Of a stretch of DNA of 64,000 bases, positions 1 to 8,440 are shown piece by piece. The notes beneath the pieces were generated by a model, which saw only the letters and a program-made list of their open reading frames with translations, had not been told where the DNA came from and did no database searches. Source of the stretch: Clostridium sp. BSD9I1 (GTDB taxonomy: Bacteria > Bacillota > Clostridia > Clostridiales > Clostridiaceae). The DNA lies in NCBI RefSeq assembly GCF_900185645.1, contig NZ_FYAM01000023.1, positions 1,054,001 through 1,118,000 on the forward strand, given 5' to 3'. Position 1 is the first letter of the stretch; each line of letters starts with the position of its first letter. The position numbers and the translations under genes are program-made.

Positions 1-1189
1 TAGCATTATTTATCATAATAGATGCAACATCTTTATTATCCTCTATCCACTCAGAAAACTTAGTATAGGTTAAATCATTCATCATAGTGTAGGCTTCATT
101 ATTACCTAATTTAGTTTTAGTTTGCCCTTCAAACACAGGATTTGAAATTTTTATTCTTATAATTGCAGTCATTCCTTCTCTTAGGTCATCTCCCTCAAAT
201 TCCTTATCCTTTTCTTTAAGCAAATTAAGCTTTTTAGCCCATTCTTTAAATGCTCTTGTCATACCTGTTTTAAATCCAGTCTCATGGGTTCCTGCTTCTG
301 TAGTTGGAATGTTATTTACGTAGCTTGCTATGTTTTCTGTAGTAGAATCAGTAAATTGAATGCACACTTCCCCATACATATTAAGGTCATTTACTTCTCT
401 TTCGCCTTCAAATAATATAGGCGGATTGTGAATGACAGTTTTACTTTCATTTAGGTAATCCATAAAATCCAAAAGTCCTCTTTCGGAATGATACACCTTT
501 TCTATTACTTCTTCCTTCCTATTATCGACGAATTTTAAAGTTATTCCTTTATTTTGAAAGGCTAACTCTTGAAGCCTTTGATCTATTACATCAAATTTAA
601 ATTCTGTAGTTGAAAACACTTCTTTATCTGCTAAGAATGTAATTTTAGTACCTGTTTCCTTAGTACTTCCTATTACTTCAAGTTTAGTTACAGCTGTTCC
701 TGGCATTTTTCTTTTTGACTGTTTATCATAGGCATATTCAAATCTTTGTTTATATATATTTCCATTTTGTTTCACTTCAACTTCAAGCCACTCTGAAAGC
801 GCATTTACTACGGATGCTCCAACACCATGAAGTCCTCCTGAAGTTTTATATATAGAATTATTAAACTTACCTCCTGTATGAAGCTCTGTAAATACCATTT
901 CTACACCAGATTTCTTCTTAACAGGGTGAATTCCTGTAGGTATTCCTCTTCCATTATCCTGAACACTAACAGTCTTATCTTTATTTAAAGTAATTATTGC
1001 TGTATCTCCATAACCATTTGATATTTCATCAATGGCATTATCTAAAATTTCCCATATACAATGATGTAATCCCTTTGTACCTGTAGATCCTATATACATT
1101 CCTGGTCTCACACGAACAGGCTCTAATTTTTCAAGTGAGGTAAGGGCTGTGACATCATATACTGAAGCATTTTCTATATTTTTTTCCAC
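1..1189 (-). CDS. parE: DNA topoisomerase IV subunit B (5' part, runs off the window edge)
   Basis: ATP-hydrolysing subunit of the type II topoisomerase that decatenates chromosomes. About 396 N-terminal residues are visible. The GHKL ATPase motifs are present: EILDNAIDEISNGYG (Asn/Glu of the Bergerat fold), DNGRGIPTG, and KTSGGLHGVGASVVNALS. The usual N-terminal RPGMYIGS strap is also seen. The start is GTG at 1189, preceded by an AAGGGGG ribosome site. I prefer ParE to GyrB because the neighbours are not dnaA/recF and the opening (ALTSLEKLEPVRVRPGMYIGST) is, from memory, that of clostridial ParE; GyrB remains possible. parC would be expected just beyond position 1. The TOPRIM domain lies outside the window. 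Confidence 0.88.
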   Translation of the reverse strand, partial: MEKNIENASVYDVTALTSLEKLEPVRVRPGMYIGSTGTKGLHHCIWEILDNAIDEISNGYGDTAIITLNKDKTVSVQDNGRGIPTGIHPVKKKSGVEMVFTELHTGGKFNNSIYKTSGGLHGVGASVVNALSEWLEVEVKQNGNIYKQRFEYAYDKQSKRKMPGTAVTKLEVIGSTKETGTKITFLADKEVFSTTEFKFDVIDQRLQELAFQNKGITLKFVDNRKEEVIEKVYHSERGLLDFMDYLNESKTVIHNPPILFEGEREVNDLNMYGEVCIQFTDSTTENIASYVNNIPTTEAGTHETGFKTGMTRAFKEWAKKLNLLKEKDKEFEGDDLREGMTAIIRIKISNPVFEGQTKTKLGNNEAYTMMNDLTYTKFSEWIEDNKDVASIMINNA

Positions 1190-1254
1190 GCTAATTCCCC
1201 CTTGTAACATCTCAAGTTTAGATTATATCAAAATTTTAAAAATAAAACAAACGT

Positions 1255-1428
1255 TCCCATTAAAAAATGCAAAGCCTTTTCAGTTACCAGCCACCAGAAT
1301 CCACCAATCAGTTTGCTAATAGCCAGAAACCAATAAAATTTCATTTTGCTATGCAAAATTTTCATAACTGGCTACTGGCTACTGATTATCAGTTATTGAC
1401 TAATTATCACTAAAATTGTTCTGCAATT
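1255..1428. repeat. degenerate CAGT/ACTGGCTACTG-type intergenic repeat
   Basis: The gap between parE and the HesB-like gene holds repeated short units such as ccagccaccag and actggctactggctactg in opposite orientations, around an inner imperfect hairpin near 1336-1363 (aaaatttcat / atgcaaaatttt). No ORF is credible. It looks like a low-complexity intergenic repeat. A shorter, related-looking stretch (gtgactaggaactagtgatt) sits at about 43187-43207. Function unknown; it may end transcription of the HesB-like gene. Confidence 0.4.
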
Positions 1429-1701
1429 TTAACAGTTAATATTTCTTCTTACTCTATATCCATAGGCAATTTTTAATATTTCTGCATTTTCTAAGAGATA
1501 AGATATATCTTCTGAGGCTGCAAATTTTACTCCATTTAGCTCATAAATCTCGTCATCTTCCCTTTGCTCATCCAGAGCAACTCCAAGACTTGGCCCCCCT
1601 CAGCCATAGCCTGAAATTTTAATTCTCACCACTTCACTGTTTGATTTTTCTAGATCTAATTTAAGTGCATTTAAAACTTCTTCTGATGCCGATATTTTCA
1701 T
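1429..1701 (-). CDS. HesB/IscA-like protein, putative selenoprotein (in-frame UGA)
   Basis: The frame from ATG 1701 to TAA 1429 encodes 90 residues with a single in-frame UGA at codon 34 (1602-1600). The residues around it are ISGYG-UGA-GGPSLGVALDEQ, and the rest is continuous HesB/IscA-like sequence (KISASEEVLNALK at the start, YELNGVKFAAS later). HesB-like proteins of anaerobes carry Cys or selenocysteine at this point, and HesB-like is an established selenoprotein family, so UGA is best read as Sec. A hairpin at 1564-1580 is in the right place for a bacterial SECIS. The ribosome site is GGGGTGAG, 6 nt before ATG. The likely role is iron-sulfur or redox handling, but no substrate is known. 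A plain nonsense mutation is the alternative; no other damage is visible. An automatic gene caller would miss or truncate this gene. Confidence 0.8.
1564..1580 (-). promoter_or_regulatory. candidate bacterial SECIS hairpin
   Basis: On the minus strand the message reads TTGCTC-TGGAT-GAGCAA, a perfect 6-bp stem with a 5-nt loop. Its loop begins 26 nt after the in-frame UGA. Bacterial SECIS elements lie inside the coding region shortly after UGA and have a G in the first two loop positions; both hold here (loop U-G-G-A-U). The stem also encodes part of the VALDEQ segment, so coding constraint contributes. Confidence 0.6.
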
Positions 1702-1910
1702 AATCTCACCCCAACTTTGTAGTTAGTATCTAATAATTAATATTTTAAGTTTTATTTGAGTTTTTATACTTTATTTAAAAATGGTAACTAGAATTGATGA
1801 TGCAAAATGCTAATTGATAAACTTTAGCACTATTTTTTACAACAAATAAAATTTATTACTTAGGACCCTCCTTCTATTTTCACAATTACTTAAAATTTGC
1901 ATATAAAAAT

Positions 1911-1936
1911 ACTAGGGAACTTAATTATTTCCTAGT
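1911..1936 (+). promoter_or_regulatory. inverted repeat just upstream of the ribosome site
   Basis: ACTAGGGAA and TTTCCTAGT are separated by 8 nt and end directly before the AAGGAGG site of the next gene. It could be an operator or an RNA hairpin that affects translation. No regulator is identifiable. Confidence 0.4.
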
Positions 1937-1956
1937 AAGGAAAGGAGGCGAAATTT

Positions 1957-2328
1957 ATGTCAAGTATCGTTCTTCAATATGTTCTTATAGTATTTCTTGT
2001 AGTTGGAATAGCTTACCTGGTATATATATTAAAAGACAAAGGAATAGGTATCAAAGATGACTACTTTGGCATAGCATCCTTTATACTCTCTACTCTATCA
2101 CAAGATGAAGCTACTCCTGAAAATGTAAAAAAGATAATTCGTGCTGTAGGAAAAGCTGTTGAATATGTAGAGGTTAATTATAAAGATGAAGATAATGCTA
2201 TGAAAGAAGATACAGCTATGGAACTTTCAAAAGAATCCCTTGCTGCATTAAATTTAACAAACCCACTGCCTGAGGATTCTATACGATATATAGTTCGTTT
2301 AGCTGCAGCATTACTTCCTAAAAAATAA
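1957..2328 (+). CDS. small membrane-anchored protein, holin-like (unassigned)
   Basis: This 123-residue protein has one N-terminal membrane helix (about residues 5-24, VLQYVLIVFLVVGIAYLVYIL). A mostly helical, acidic tail follows (QDEATPENVKKIIRAVGKAVEYVEVNYKDED), with a final amphipathic segment. The layout recalls small phage holins of the LL-H type, but there are no phage genes nearby, so this is only resemblance. A strong AAGGAGG site precedes the ATG. It stands alone, with parE/HesB divergent on one side and a convergent TPR gene on the other. Confidence 0.6.
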   Translation: MSSIVLQYVLIVFLVVGIAYLVYILKDKGIGIKDDYFGIASFILSTLSQDEATPENVKKIIRAVGKAVEYVEVNYKDEDNAMKEDTAMELSKESLAALNLTNPLPEDSIRYIVRLAAALLPKK

Positions 2329-2338
2329 TTCATTTTAA

Positions 2339-2585
2339 GATAATGTTGAACTGACAGTATAAGATTTGCATATTTAATGATACATCTCAGTAGCTTGAGA
2401 TGTGATGATTTATAACGAAATCACAGATTTCTATAAATCATGCAAGCATTCACTATGCAAAAGAGCTCTAATATTTCTGAATTTAAAACACCTAAGACTT
2501 CTAAACTCGATTTGCTCAGACAGTAGAAGTCTCTATACGATGTTTTAAATTCAGAAATAAAGCTAGCTGAATTTCAACAATAAAT
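2339..2585. repeat. structured palindromic repeat, copy A
   Basis: The left end resembles the other copies (taatgttgaact ... gatttgcat). A catctcag/ttgagatg hairpin follows, then an imperfect hairpin around atttataacgaaatcacagatttctataaat, a core cattcactatgcaaaagagct, and a long stem. In that stem 2473-2490 pairs perfectly with 2541-2558 (18 bp), and AGACTTCTA (2495-2503) pairs with TAGAAGTCT (2524-2532). It fills the gap between the 1957 gene and the convergent TPR gene. Copy B is at about 24738-24962. Confidence 0.75.
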
Positions 2586-2600
2586 GTTAACTATTTATTA

Positions 2601-3506
2601 TTAATCATTGGAAAAAAAGAATTCTTTAATTGGCCTGAGTTCCTTGTCTCTTTTCACATATTCTATAAATTTAGGATAGAGCTTAATTCCCTTTCTCATG
2701 TCTTCTGCTGCTTCTTCTAATCTTCCAACATTACAAAGAATACATGCTCTATTGTAATATAATGAGCATTCTTCTGGATTATATTTAATGCCATTACTTA
2801 ATATTTCTATAGCTTTTTCATATTCTTTTTCCACTTTATATAAAAGTGCTAAGTTCAAATAACTATATCCATAAAATGGTTCAGACTCTATAGATTTTTC
2901 GTAATACTCCTTAGCTTTTGGAATATTTCCAAGCTTTTTATTTATAACTCCTGCATTAAATAATGCTAAATAATTATTACCATTTATGATTAAAGCCGTC
3001 TCTATTTCCTCTAGCGCTTCTTCATTATTATTAAGTTCTTCATATATGGATGCTAAATTTACATGTGCCCAAAAATCCATCGGTTGTATCTCTATAGCTT
3101 TAAGATAATTTTCTATTGCTACTTCCTTTTCTCCAAGCTCATCATAGGCATTTGCCATAAAAAAGTAGGCCTTCTCATAATCATTATCTATCTCAATGGC
3201 CTTTTTATATAAATTTATAGCTTCTGCTAAATCACCCATATTATCCTTAACTGTTCCAAGACCATAATATGCTCTTGCCTCTTTAGGATTTAAAATTATT
3301 ACTTGATTATACATATTTTCTGATTTGTCTAATTCATCTACTTCATCATATAAAAGTGCCAGCTTTATCAAAAGTTCTACATCCTTTTTCCCAAAAGACT
3401 CATTATAAGCTTTTTCATAAAAACTTATAGATTTTAGGGTTTCCCCCTTTTCTTCAAACATAGATGCTATGTTTTTATAACTTCTATACTTATAATCGTT
3501 AATCAT
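2601..3506 (-). CDS. tetratricopeptide repeat (TPR) protein
   Basis: The 301 residues consist almost wholly of about eight 34-residue TPR units (for example AYYGLGTVKDNMGDLAEAINLYKKAIEI and AYFFMANAYDELGEKEVAIENYLKAIEI). TPR arrays form protein-binding superhelices. There is no signal peptide or membrane segment, so it is cytosolic. It starts 39 nt after ptsI ends, on the same strand, and is probably co-transcribed with it. The partner protein is unknown. Confidence 0.85.
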   Translation of the reverse strand: MINDYKYRSYKNIASMFEEKGETLKSISFYEKAYNESFGKKDVELLIKLALLYDEVDELDKSENMYNQVIILNPKEARAYYGLGTVKDNMGDLAEAINLYKKAIEIDNDYEKAYFFMANAYDELGEKEVAIENYLKAIEIQPMDFWAHVNLASIYEELNNNEEALEEIETALIINGNNYLALFNAGVINKKLGNIPKAKEYYEKSIESEPFYGYSYLNLALLYKVEKEYEKAIEILSNGIKYNPEECSLYYNRACILCNVGRLEEAAEDMRKGIKLYPKFIEYVKRDKELRPIKEFFFSND

Positions 3507-3545
3507 TTTCTCAACTCCTAGTACATTTTATCTGGCACCTGTTAA

Positions 3546-5264
3546 CTACTCTTCTCTAAGTTCTGGTACACCATTTAAAAGCTCTCTTACTTCTTTCGAT
3601 GTTCTTAAGTCATCTAATTTGTTAGCTAATCCCATGCACTTTTCAAACTTTAAATCATTTATTTCTTTTCTAATTTCTAGTATCGAAGATGCATTCATGC
3701 TGAACTCTCTTAGGCCCATTCCTAAAAGAAGCGGGATAAGCTCTTTTTTTCCGGCCATTTCACCGCACATGCCAACATATTTTCCCTTTTGATTTGCATT
3801 TCTTACTATAATATTAATAAGCCTCAAGACTGCTGGATTATAAAAGTCATATAAATATGATACCTTTTCATTCATTCTATCTACAGCTAATGTATACTGC
3901 ATCAAGTCATTAGTTCCTATACTTAAAAAATCTACTTCTTCAGCTAAAATATCAGAAATTATTGCTGCTGAAGGCACTTCTATCATTATTCCTACTTGTA
4001 CCTTATCATCATATTCTATATTTTCTCTTTTCAGTTCTTCTTTGCACTCTTCTAAAAGCTCTTTTGCTTCCCTTATCTCCTCAACATTACATATCATAGG
4101 AAACATTATTTTTAAATTCCCATAGTTCGATGCTTTAAGCAGTGCCCTAAGTTGAACTTTAAATATATCTTTTGTACCTAAACATAATCTTATAGCTCTA
4201 TATCCAAGGAAAGGATTTAATTCATTATCAATCTTTAAATATGAAAGATTTTTATCCCCTCCTATGTCCAACGTTCTTATTATTACAGATTTTTTATTCA
4301 TATTTTCTAATACTTCTTTATATACATTAAACTGCTCATCTTCAGTTGGCAGCTTGCCTTTAGACATATATAAAAACTCTGTTCTAAAAAGCCCTATGCC
4401 TTCAGCCCCATTTTCTAGTGCTGAATTTAAGTCTTCTATAGAACCTATATTACAAGATACCTCTACTTTTATTCCATCCATTGTTTTCGTATCAATATTT
4501 TTATATTTAATAAGCTCTTCCTTAAAAATTTGTTGATACCTTATCTTATCTTTATAATCTTTCAGTATACCTTCATCTGGATTTATTATTATCAATCCTT
4601 CATTTCCATCTAAAATTATCAAATCATTATTTTTTATATTAAGTAAACCTTTTTCTAATCCAACCACAGCTGGTACTCCTATAGTTCTTGCAATGATTGC
4701 TGAATGGGATGTAACTCCTCCAATTTCCGTGATAAATCCTAGTACATTTTCTTTATCTATTTGAGCTGTATCTGATGGAGTAAGGTCATGAGCTATTAAA
4801 ATACACTTATCCTGTATATTACTAATGGAAATTGTTTTAATTTCCATTAGTATATTTATAAGTCTGATGCTTACATCTCTTACATCAGCAGCTCTTTCTT
4901 TCATATAGCTATCATCTAAAGTTTCAAATATAGCAGCTATATCTTCTGAAGTAACCTTTACTGCATACTCAGCATTTACATTTTCATATAAAATTTTAGA
5001 TATTATAACTCCTATAAATTCAGGATCATCAAGCATAAGTAAATGTGCTTCAAATATTTTCACCTTTTCTTTGCCAAGCTTTTTTTCTGCATTTGTAATA
5101 ATTATTTTCAGCTCTTCTTTTGCCTTTGTTACAGCATTTTCTAACCTTTGTTTTTCTGTTATGCTATCACTTACTATTTTTTTAAATATTTTATATTTAT
5201 TCTCCTTCAATAACAACGCTCTTCCAATTGCAATACCTGGTGACGCACTTATTCCCCTAAACAA
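3546..5264 (-). CDS. ptsI: PTS enzyme I (phosphoenolpyruvate-protein phosphotransferase)
   Basis: The first enzyme of the sugar phosphotransferase system takes phosphate from PEP onto a histidine and passes it to HPr. The 572-residue length fits the family. The N-terminal signature MFRGISASPGIAIGRA is present, with the phosphorylated His at position 187 in GGVTSHSAIIAR. The C-terminal TIM-barrel PEP site includes GLFRTEFLY, RTLDIGGDK, SIGTNDLMQYTLAVDR and a Cys in VGMCGEMAG. The start is TTG at 5264 behind GGGGGGAT. ptsH (HPr) is not adjacent, which is common in clostridia. The TPR gene follows closely. Confidence 0.96.
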   Translation of the reverse strand: MFRGISASPGIAIGRALLLKENKYKIFKKIVSDSITEKQRLENAVTKAKEELKIIITNAEKKLGKEKVKIFEAHLLMLDDPEFIGVIISKILYENVNAEYAVKVTSEDIAAIFETLDDSYMKERAADVRDVSIRLINILMEIKTISISNIQDKCILIAHDLTPSDTAQIDKENVLGFITEIGGVTSHSAIIARTIGVPAVVGLEKGLLNIKNNDLIILDGNEGLIIINPDEGILKDYKDKIRYQQIFKEELIKYKNIDTKTMDGIKVEVSCNIGSIEDLNSALENGAEGIGLFRTEFLYMSKGKLPTEDEQFNVYKEVLENMNKKSVIIRTLDIGGDKNLSYLKIDNELNPFLGYRAIRLCLGTKDIFKVQLRALLKASNYGNLKIMFPMICNVEEIREAKELLEECKEELKRENIEYDDKVQVGIMIEVPSAAIISDILAEEVDFLSIGTNDLMQYTLAVDRMNEKVSYLYDFYNPAVLRLINIIVRNANQKGKYVGMCGEMAGKKELIPLLLGMGLREFSMNASSILEIRKEINDLKFEKCMGLANKLDDLRTSKEVRELLNGVPELREE

Positions 5265-5350
5265 GATATCCCCCCTAAATTAGGTTTTTAACCAATCTTT
5301 TATTAATTTTACATCATATAAATTTGCCAAATTAAATTTTTAATAATTTT

Positions 5351-5380
5351 ATTATATACATACTTCAGTGAATCTTTCAA
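5351..5380 (-). promoter_or_regulatory. probable sigma-A promoter of ptsI
   Basis: On the minus strand TTGAAA (5380-5375) is followed, after 18 nt, by a perfect TATAAT (5356-5351), about 90 nt before the TTG start. The rest of the 5285-5762 gap holds no convincing gene. A GTTGCA/TGCAAC inverted pair occurs near 5657-5691, upstream of the symporter. Confidence 0.55.
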
Positions 5381-5762
5381 ATACTTACTTTATCTATAAT
5401 TCGTCACAAAAAGTTTTTATCAAGAATACTATGATGTCTTATCATTCATTATCAACGACATTTGTTTTTACACAGAGTACACCAACTCTATTTGTACGCA
5501 ATAGAGAGATAATATTGAATTTTACCACTATTTACTCTTATTTTACTTGAAATTTGCACTTCATGGGGTTTTTCCATAAATTGTAATGATGATATTATAT
5601 ATGTATAGGATAGGAAAACTAATGCATATATAATTATTTGAAAATTCCAACTAGTGTTGCAATCATTCAATCCTTTTACAATTCTGCAACTTATTATATT
5701 GTTTGCTATTTGGATTTATGAAATCCAGCAAAATATAATTATATTAAAAGGAGATTAAATCA

Positions 5763-6968
5763 ATGAAAAAAGTAGGTCTTATTCCAAAACTAATCATTGC
5801 CATTGTACTTGGCATACTTATCGGTGCTTATGCTCCAACAATAATAGTAAGCATACTAGCAACATTTAACTCCATCTTTGGTAACTTTCTTGGATTTGTA
5901 ATACCTCTAATCATCCTCGGATTCGTTGTGGCAGGTATTGCTGATCTTGGTGCCGGAGCTGGAAAACTTCTTGGAATTACTACTGCTTTAGCTTATGGCT
6001 CAACTTTAATAGCAGGATTTATGGCATACCTTACGGCAACTTCACTATTCCCAAGCTTTATTCACTCATCTAAAACTTTAGAAAATGCAGTTAATCCAGA
6101 AGAAAAATTACTTGCTCCACTTTTTAAAATAGATATGCCACCAGTAATGGGCGTTATGGCAGCACTTATACTAGCATTCATCTTAGGACTTGGAATTGCT
6201 GCAATTAAAAACGAAAAACTTGGAGATACTTTATATAAGATGTCGTTTGAATTTCAAAAAATAATCGAAAAAGTTATCTCAGGCATAATCATTCCACTGC
6301 TTCCTATTCACGTTGGTGGTATATTTGCTAACATGACACACGCTGGAGAAGTTTCCAGGGTTCTTTCGGTATTTTGGAAAGTATTTTTAGTAGTTATTAC
6401 ATTACACTTGATAATAATCTTATTTCAATTTACAGTCTCATGCACTATTAGAAAGAAAAATGTATTTGCATGCTTAAAAAATCAAATCCCTGGATATTTG
6501 ACAGCCATTGGAACTCAATCCTCAGCAGCTACTATACCAGTTAATTTAAAATGTGCTGAAAATAATGGAGTTTCAAAAGCAATTAGAGAATTTGTTGTTC
6601 CATTATGTGCAACTATTCATCTATCAGGAAGTACAATAACCTTAACTTGCTGTTCCATAGCAGTTATGCTACTTAATAATGTTACATTTACGCTTCCACA
6701 AATGCTTGGATTCATAATGATGCTTGGCGTTACAATGGTTGCAGCACCTGGGGTTCCTGGAGGAGCTGTTATGGCAGCACTTGGAATACTTCAATCAATG
6801 CTTGGATTTACAGAAGCACAACTCGGTCTTATGATTGCGCTTTACATTACACAGGATAGCTTCGGAACAGCTTGTAATGTATCAGGAGATAATGCTATAG
6901 CTATTTTAGTTGATAAGATTTATAGTAAAGATATAAAACTACCTAACGATTCAAGTTTCTCAAAATAA
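5763..6968 (+). CDS. sodium:amino acid (probably Ser/Thr) symporter, DAACS family
   Basis: This 401-residue polytopic protein has about eight membrane helices plus re-entrant hairpins. Family features include the Ser-rich hairpin TAIGTQSSAATIPVNLKCAE and the later VPLCATIHLSGSTITLTCC, VAAPGVPGGAVMAALG and SGDNAIAILVDK segments, all typical of the glutamate/SstT fold. The next gene, 29 nt downstream, is threonine deaminase. A Ser/Thr uptake role is therefore inferred from context, not from the binding site. The ribosome site is AAAGGAG. Confidence 0.88.
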   Translation: MKKVGLIPKLIIAIVLGILIGAYAPTIIVSILATFNSIFGNFLGFVIPLIILGFVVAGIADLGAGAGKLLGITTALAYGSTLIAGFMAYLTATSLFPSFIHSSKTLENAVNPEEKLLAPLFKIDMPPVMGVMAALILAFILGLGIAAIKNEKLGDTLYKMSFEFQKIIEKVISGIIIPLLPIHVGGIFANMTHAGEVSRVLSVFWKVFLVVITLHLIIILFQFTVSCTIRKKNVFACLKNQIPGYLTAIGTQSSAATIPVNLKCAENNGVSKAIREFVVPLCATIHLSGSTITLTCCSIAVMLLNNVTFTLPQMLGFIMMLGVTMVAAPGVPGGAVMAALGILQSMLGFTEAQLGLMIALYITQDSFGTACNVSGDNAIAILVDKIYSKDIKLPNDSSFSK

Positions 6969-6997
6969 TATAAATTGCTCAAGGGAGGAAATCTATA

Positions 6998-8206
6998 ATG
7001 CAACTTAAATTAAATCTTGACATGGTTAAAAAGGCACAAGAAAATATTAAAGGAGTTGCAAGAAAAACGCCCCTTTTCTACTCTAGTACCTTTTCCAATA
7101 TCACTGGATATAATATATACTTAAAATGCGAAGACAAACAAAAAACTGGCTCATTTAAGTTAAGAGGTGCATATAACAAGGTATGCTGCTTAACTGAAGA
7201 TGAAAAAAAATGTGGAGTTATTGCATCATCTGCTGGAAATCACGCACAAGGCGTTGCCTATGCTGCAACTGCATTTGGGGTGAAATCAACTATATTTATG
7301 CCAATAACTGCACCAATGGCTAAGGTTAATGCAACTAAAGGATATGGAGCTGAAGTTGTTCAGTTTGGAGAAGTTTATGATGATTGCTATAATAAGGCTA
7401 TTGAAATGCAAAAAACTACTGGCGCAACATTTCTTCATCCATTTAATGATGATGAAGTTATGGCCGGACAAGGAACTATAGCGCTTGAAGTGTTTGAAGA
7501 ACTTCCAGAGGTTGATACAATCATTGCTCCAATTGGAGGAGGCGGACTTATATCTGGCATAGCTGTAGCTGCAAAAGCCCTTAAGCCCTCAATTAAAATA
7601 ATCGGAGTTCAAGCTGAAATAATAGCTTCTACTAAAGCTTCCCTTGAAGCTGGAAAGGTTACTACAGTTCCTGGTGCAAAATCACTTGCTGATGGTATAT
7701 CAGTCATGACCCCTGGTGACAAAACTTTTGAATACATTAAAAAATATGTAGATGAAGTTGTAACAGTTACAGAAGATGAGATTGCACTTGCTATGTTCTC
7801 ATTGATGGATAGGTCAAAGCTTATTGCTGAAGGAGCAGGTGCAACACCTCTTGCTGCACTTCTTGCTGGAAAAATTAAGGATGCTGGAAAAAATGTTGTT
7901 TCAATAATAAGCGGCGGAAATATTGATATAGCTATGGCCTCTAAGATAATAGAAAGAGAACTCACTAGACTTAGAAGAAGAATTTCCTTCGATGTTCAAC
8001 TTGTAGATAAAGTTGGTCAGCTTGGTTCACTTATAACACTTATAAGCAAACTTGGCGGAAATATCATAAAAGTACGTCAAGAACAAAATTGGGATGAAGC
8101 CGGACTTGACTATGCTAATGTAAAGCTTGTAATAGCAACTGAATCAGATAGTCATTCTGATAAAATTTTAGATAATATTAAGAAAAATGGCTATAAATTA
8201 ATATAG
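6998..8206 (+). CDS. ilvA: threonine ammonia-lyase (threonine/serine dehydratase) with ACT domain
   Basis: This PLP enzyme converts threonine to 2-oxobutanoate and ammonia. Lys54 in KTGSFKLRGAYN is the Schiff-base lysine, and GGGGLISG binds the cofactor phosphate. SAGNHAQGVA is the substrate Asn loop. After about residue 325 comes an ACT-type regulatory domain (GQLGSLITLISKLGGNIIKVRQEQ). At 402 residues it matches the short TdcB-like/IlvA clostridial form. Pairing with an amino-acid symporter suggests a catabolic role. A terminator follows, closing a two-gene operon. Confidence 0.93.
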   Translation: MQLKLNLDMVKKAQENIKGVARKTPLFYSSTFSNITGYNIYLKCEDKQKTGSFKLRGAYNKVCCLTEDEKKCGVIASSAGNHAQGVAYAATAFGVKSTIFMPITAPMAKVNATKGYGAEVVQFGEVYDDCYNKAIEMQKTTGATFLHPFNDDEVMAGQGTIALEVFEELPEVDTIIAPIGGGGLISGIAVAAKALKPSIKIIGVQAEIIASTKASLEAGKVTTVPGAKSLADGISVMTPGDKTFEYIKKYVDEVVTVTEDEIALAMFSLMDRSKLIAEGAGATPLAALLAGKIKDAGKNVVSIISGGNIDIAMASKIIERELTRLRRRISFDVQLVDKVGQLGSLITLISKLGGNIIKVRQEQNWDEAGLDYANVKLVIATESDSHSDKILDNIKKNGYKLI

Positions 8207-8222
8207 TAAAACCCAATCTTCT

Positions 8223-8252
8223 TTCCCCTAATTATACAAGGGGAATTTTTTT
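8223..8252 (+). terminator. terminator of the symporter/threonine deaminase operon
   Basis: TTCCCCT pairs with AGGGGAA across a 9-nt loop, followed by seven T residues. Confidence 0.85.
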
Positions 8253-8353
8253 ATGTCTTAAAAGGTTCAAATTATTATGTTATCTTCATATTTCCCTTTT
8301 AGCCTTTCAAATCCATTTTTGAATTCTATTTTTAAAAAATTTTATTTATTAGG

Positions 8354-8382
8354 TTGACAACTGTGTATAGTGTGTATATACT
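8354..8382 (+). promoter_or_regulatory. sigma-A promoter of the GntR/ABC operon
   Basis: TTGACA (8354-8359), a 17-nt spacer, then TATACT (8377-8382). The -10 box lies inside the left arm of the operator palindrome, so repressor binding would block RNA polymerase directly. Confidence 0.8.
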
Positions 8383-8419
8383 GTTAATATAATATATGTA
8401 CAGTATATACACACTATAC
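8365..8419. promoter_or_regulatory. operator: perfect 20-bp-arm inverted repeat
   Basis: The arm at 8365-8384 (gtatagtgtgtatatactgt) and the arm at 8400-8419 (acagtatatacacactatac) are exact inverted repeats separated by 15 nt. They overlap the promoter and the 5' UTR of the GntR gene. YtrA-type GntR repressors autoregulate their ABC operons through such sites, so this is the likely self-operator. Confidence 0.85.
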
Positions 8420-8440
8420 GCTTTTAAAGGAGTATGCTAC

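Noticed and set aside
1600-1602. Treating the UGA in the HesB-like gene as a simple pseudogene stop
   Set aside because: Exact location at the family's Cys/Sec position, hairpin downstream and intact frame make Sec likelier; still open until sel genes are checked.
1957-2328. Phage holin and hence a prophage
   Set aside because: Only a single membrane-helix protein; no integrase, portal, lysin or att site nearby.
5368-5670. Two 60-codon ORFs on opposite strands in the gap before the symporter
   Set aside because: No ribosome site, composition of non-coding AT-rich DNA, and mutual overlap.
7609-7965. 118-codon ORF antisense to threonine deaminase
   Set aside because: Mirror of a strong coding frame; Ser/Ala-rich composition is typical of antisense frames.
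8396-8440. Upstream start for the GntR regulator
   Set aside because: Lies inside the operator palindrome and has no ribosome site; ATG 8441 has AAAGGAG.
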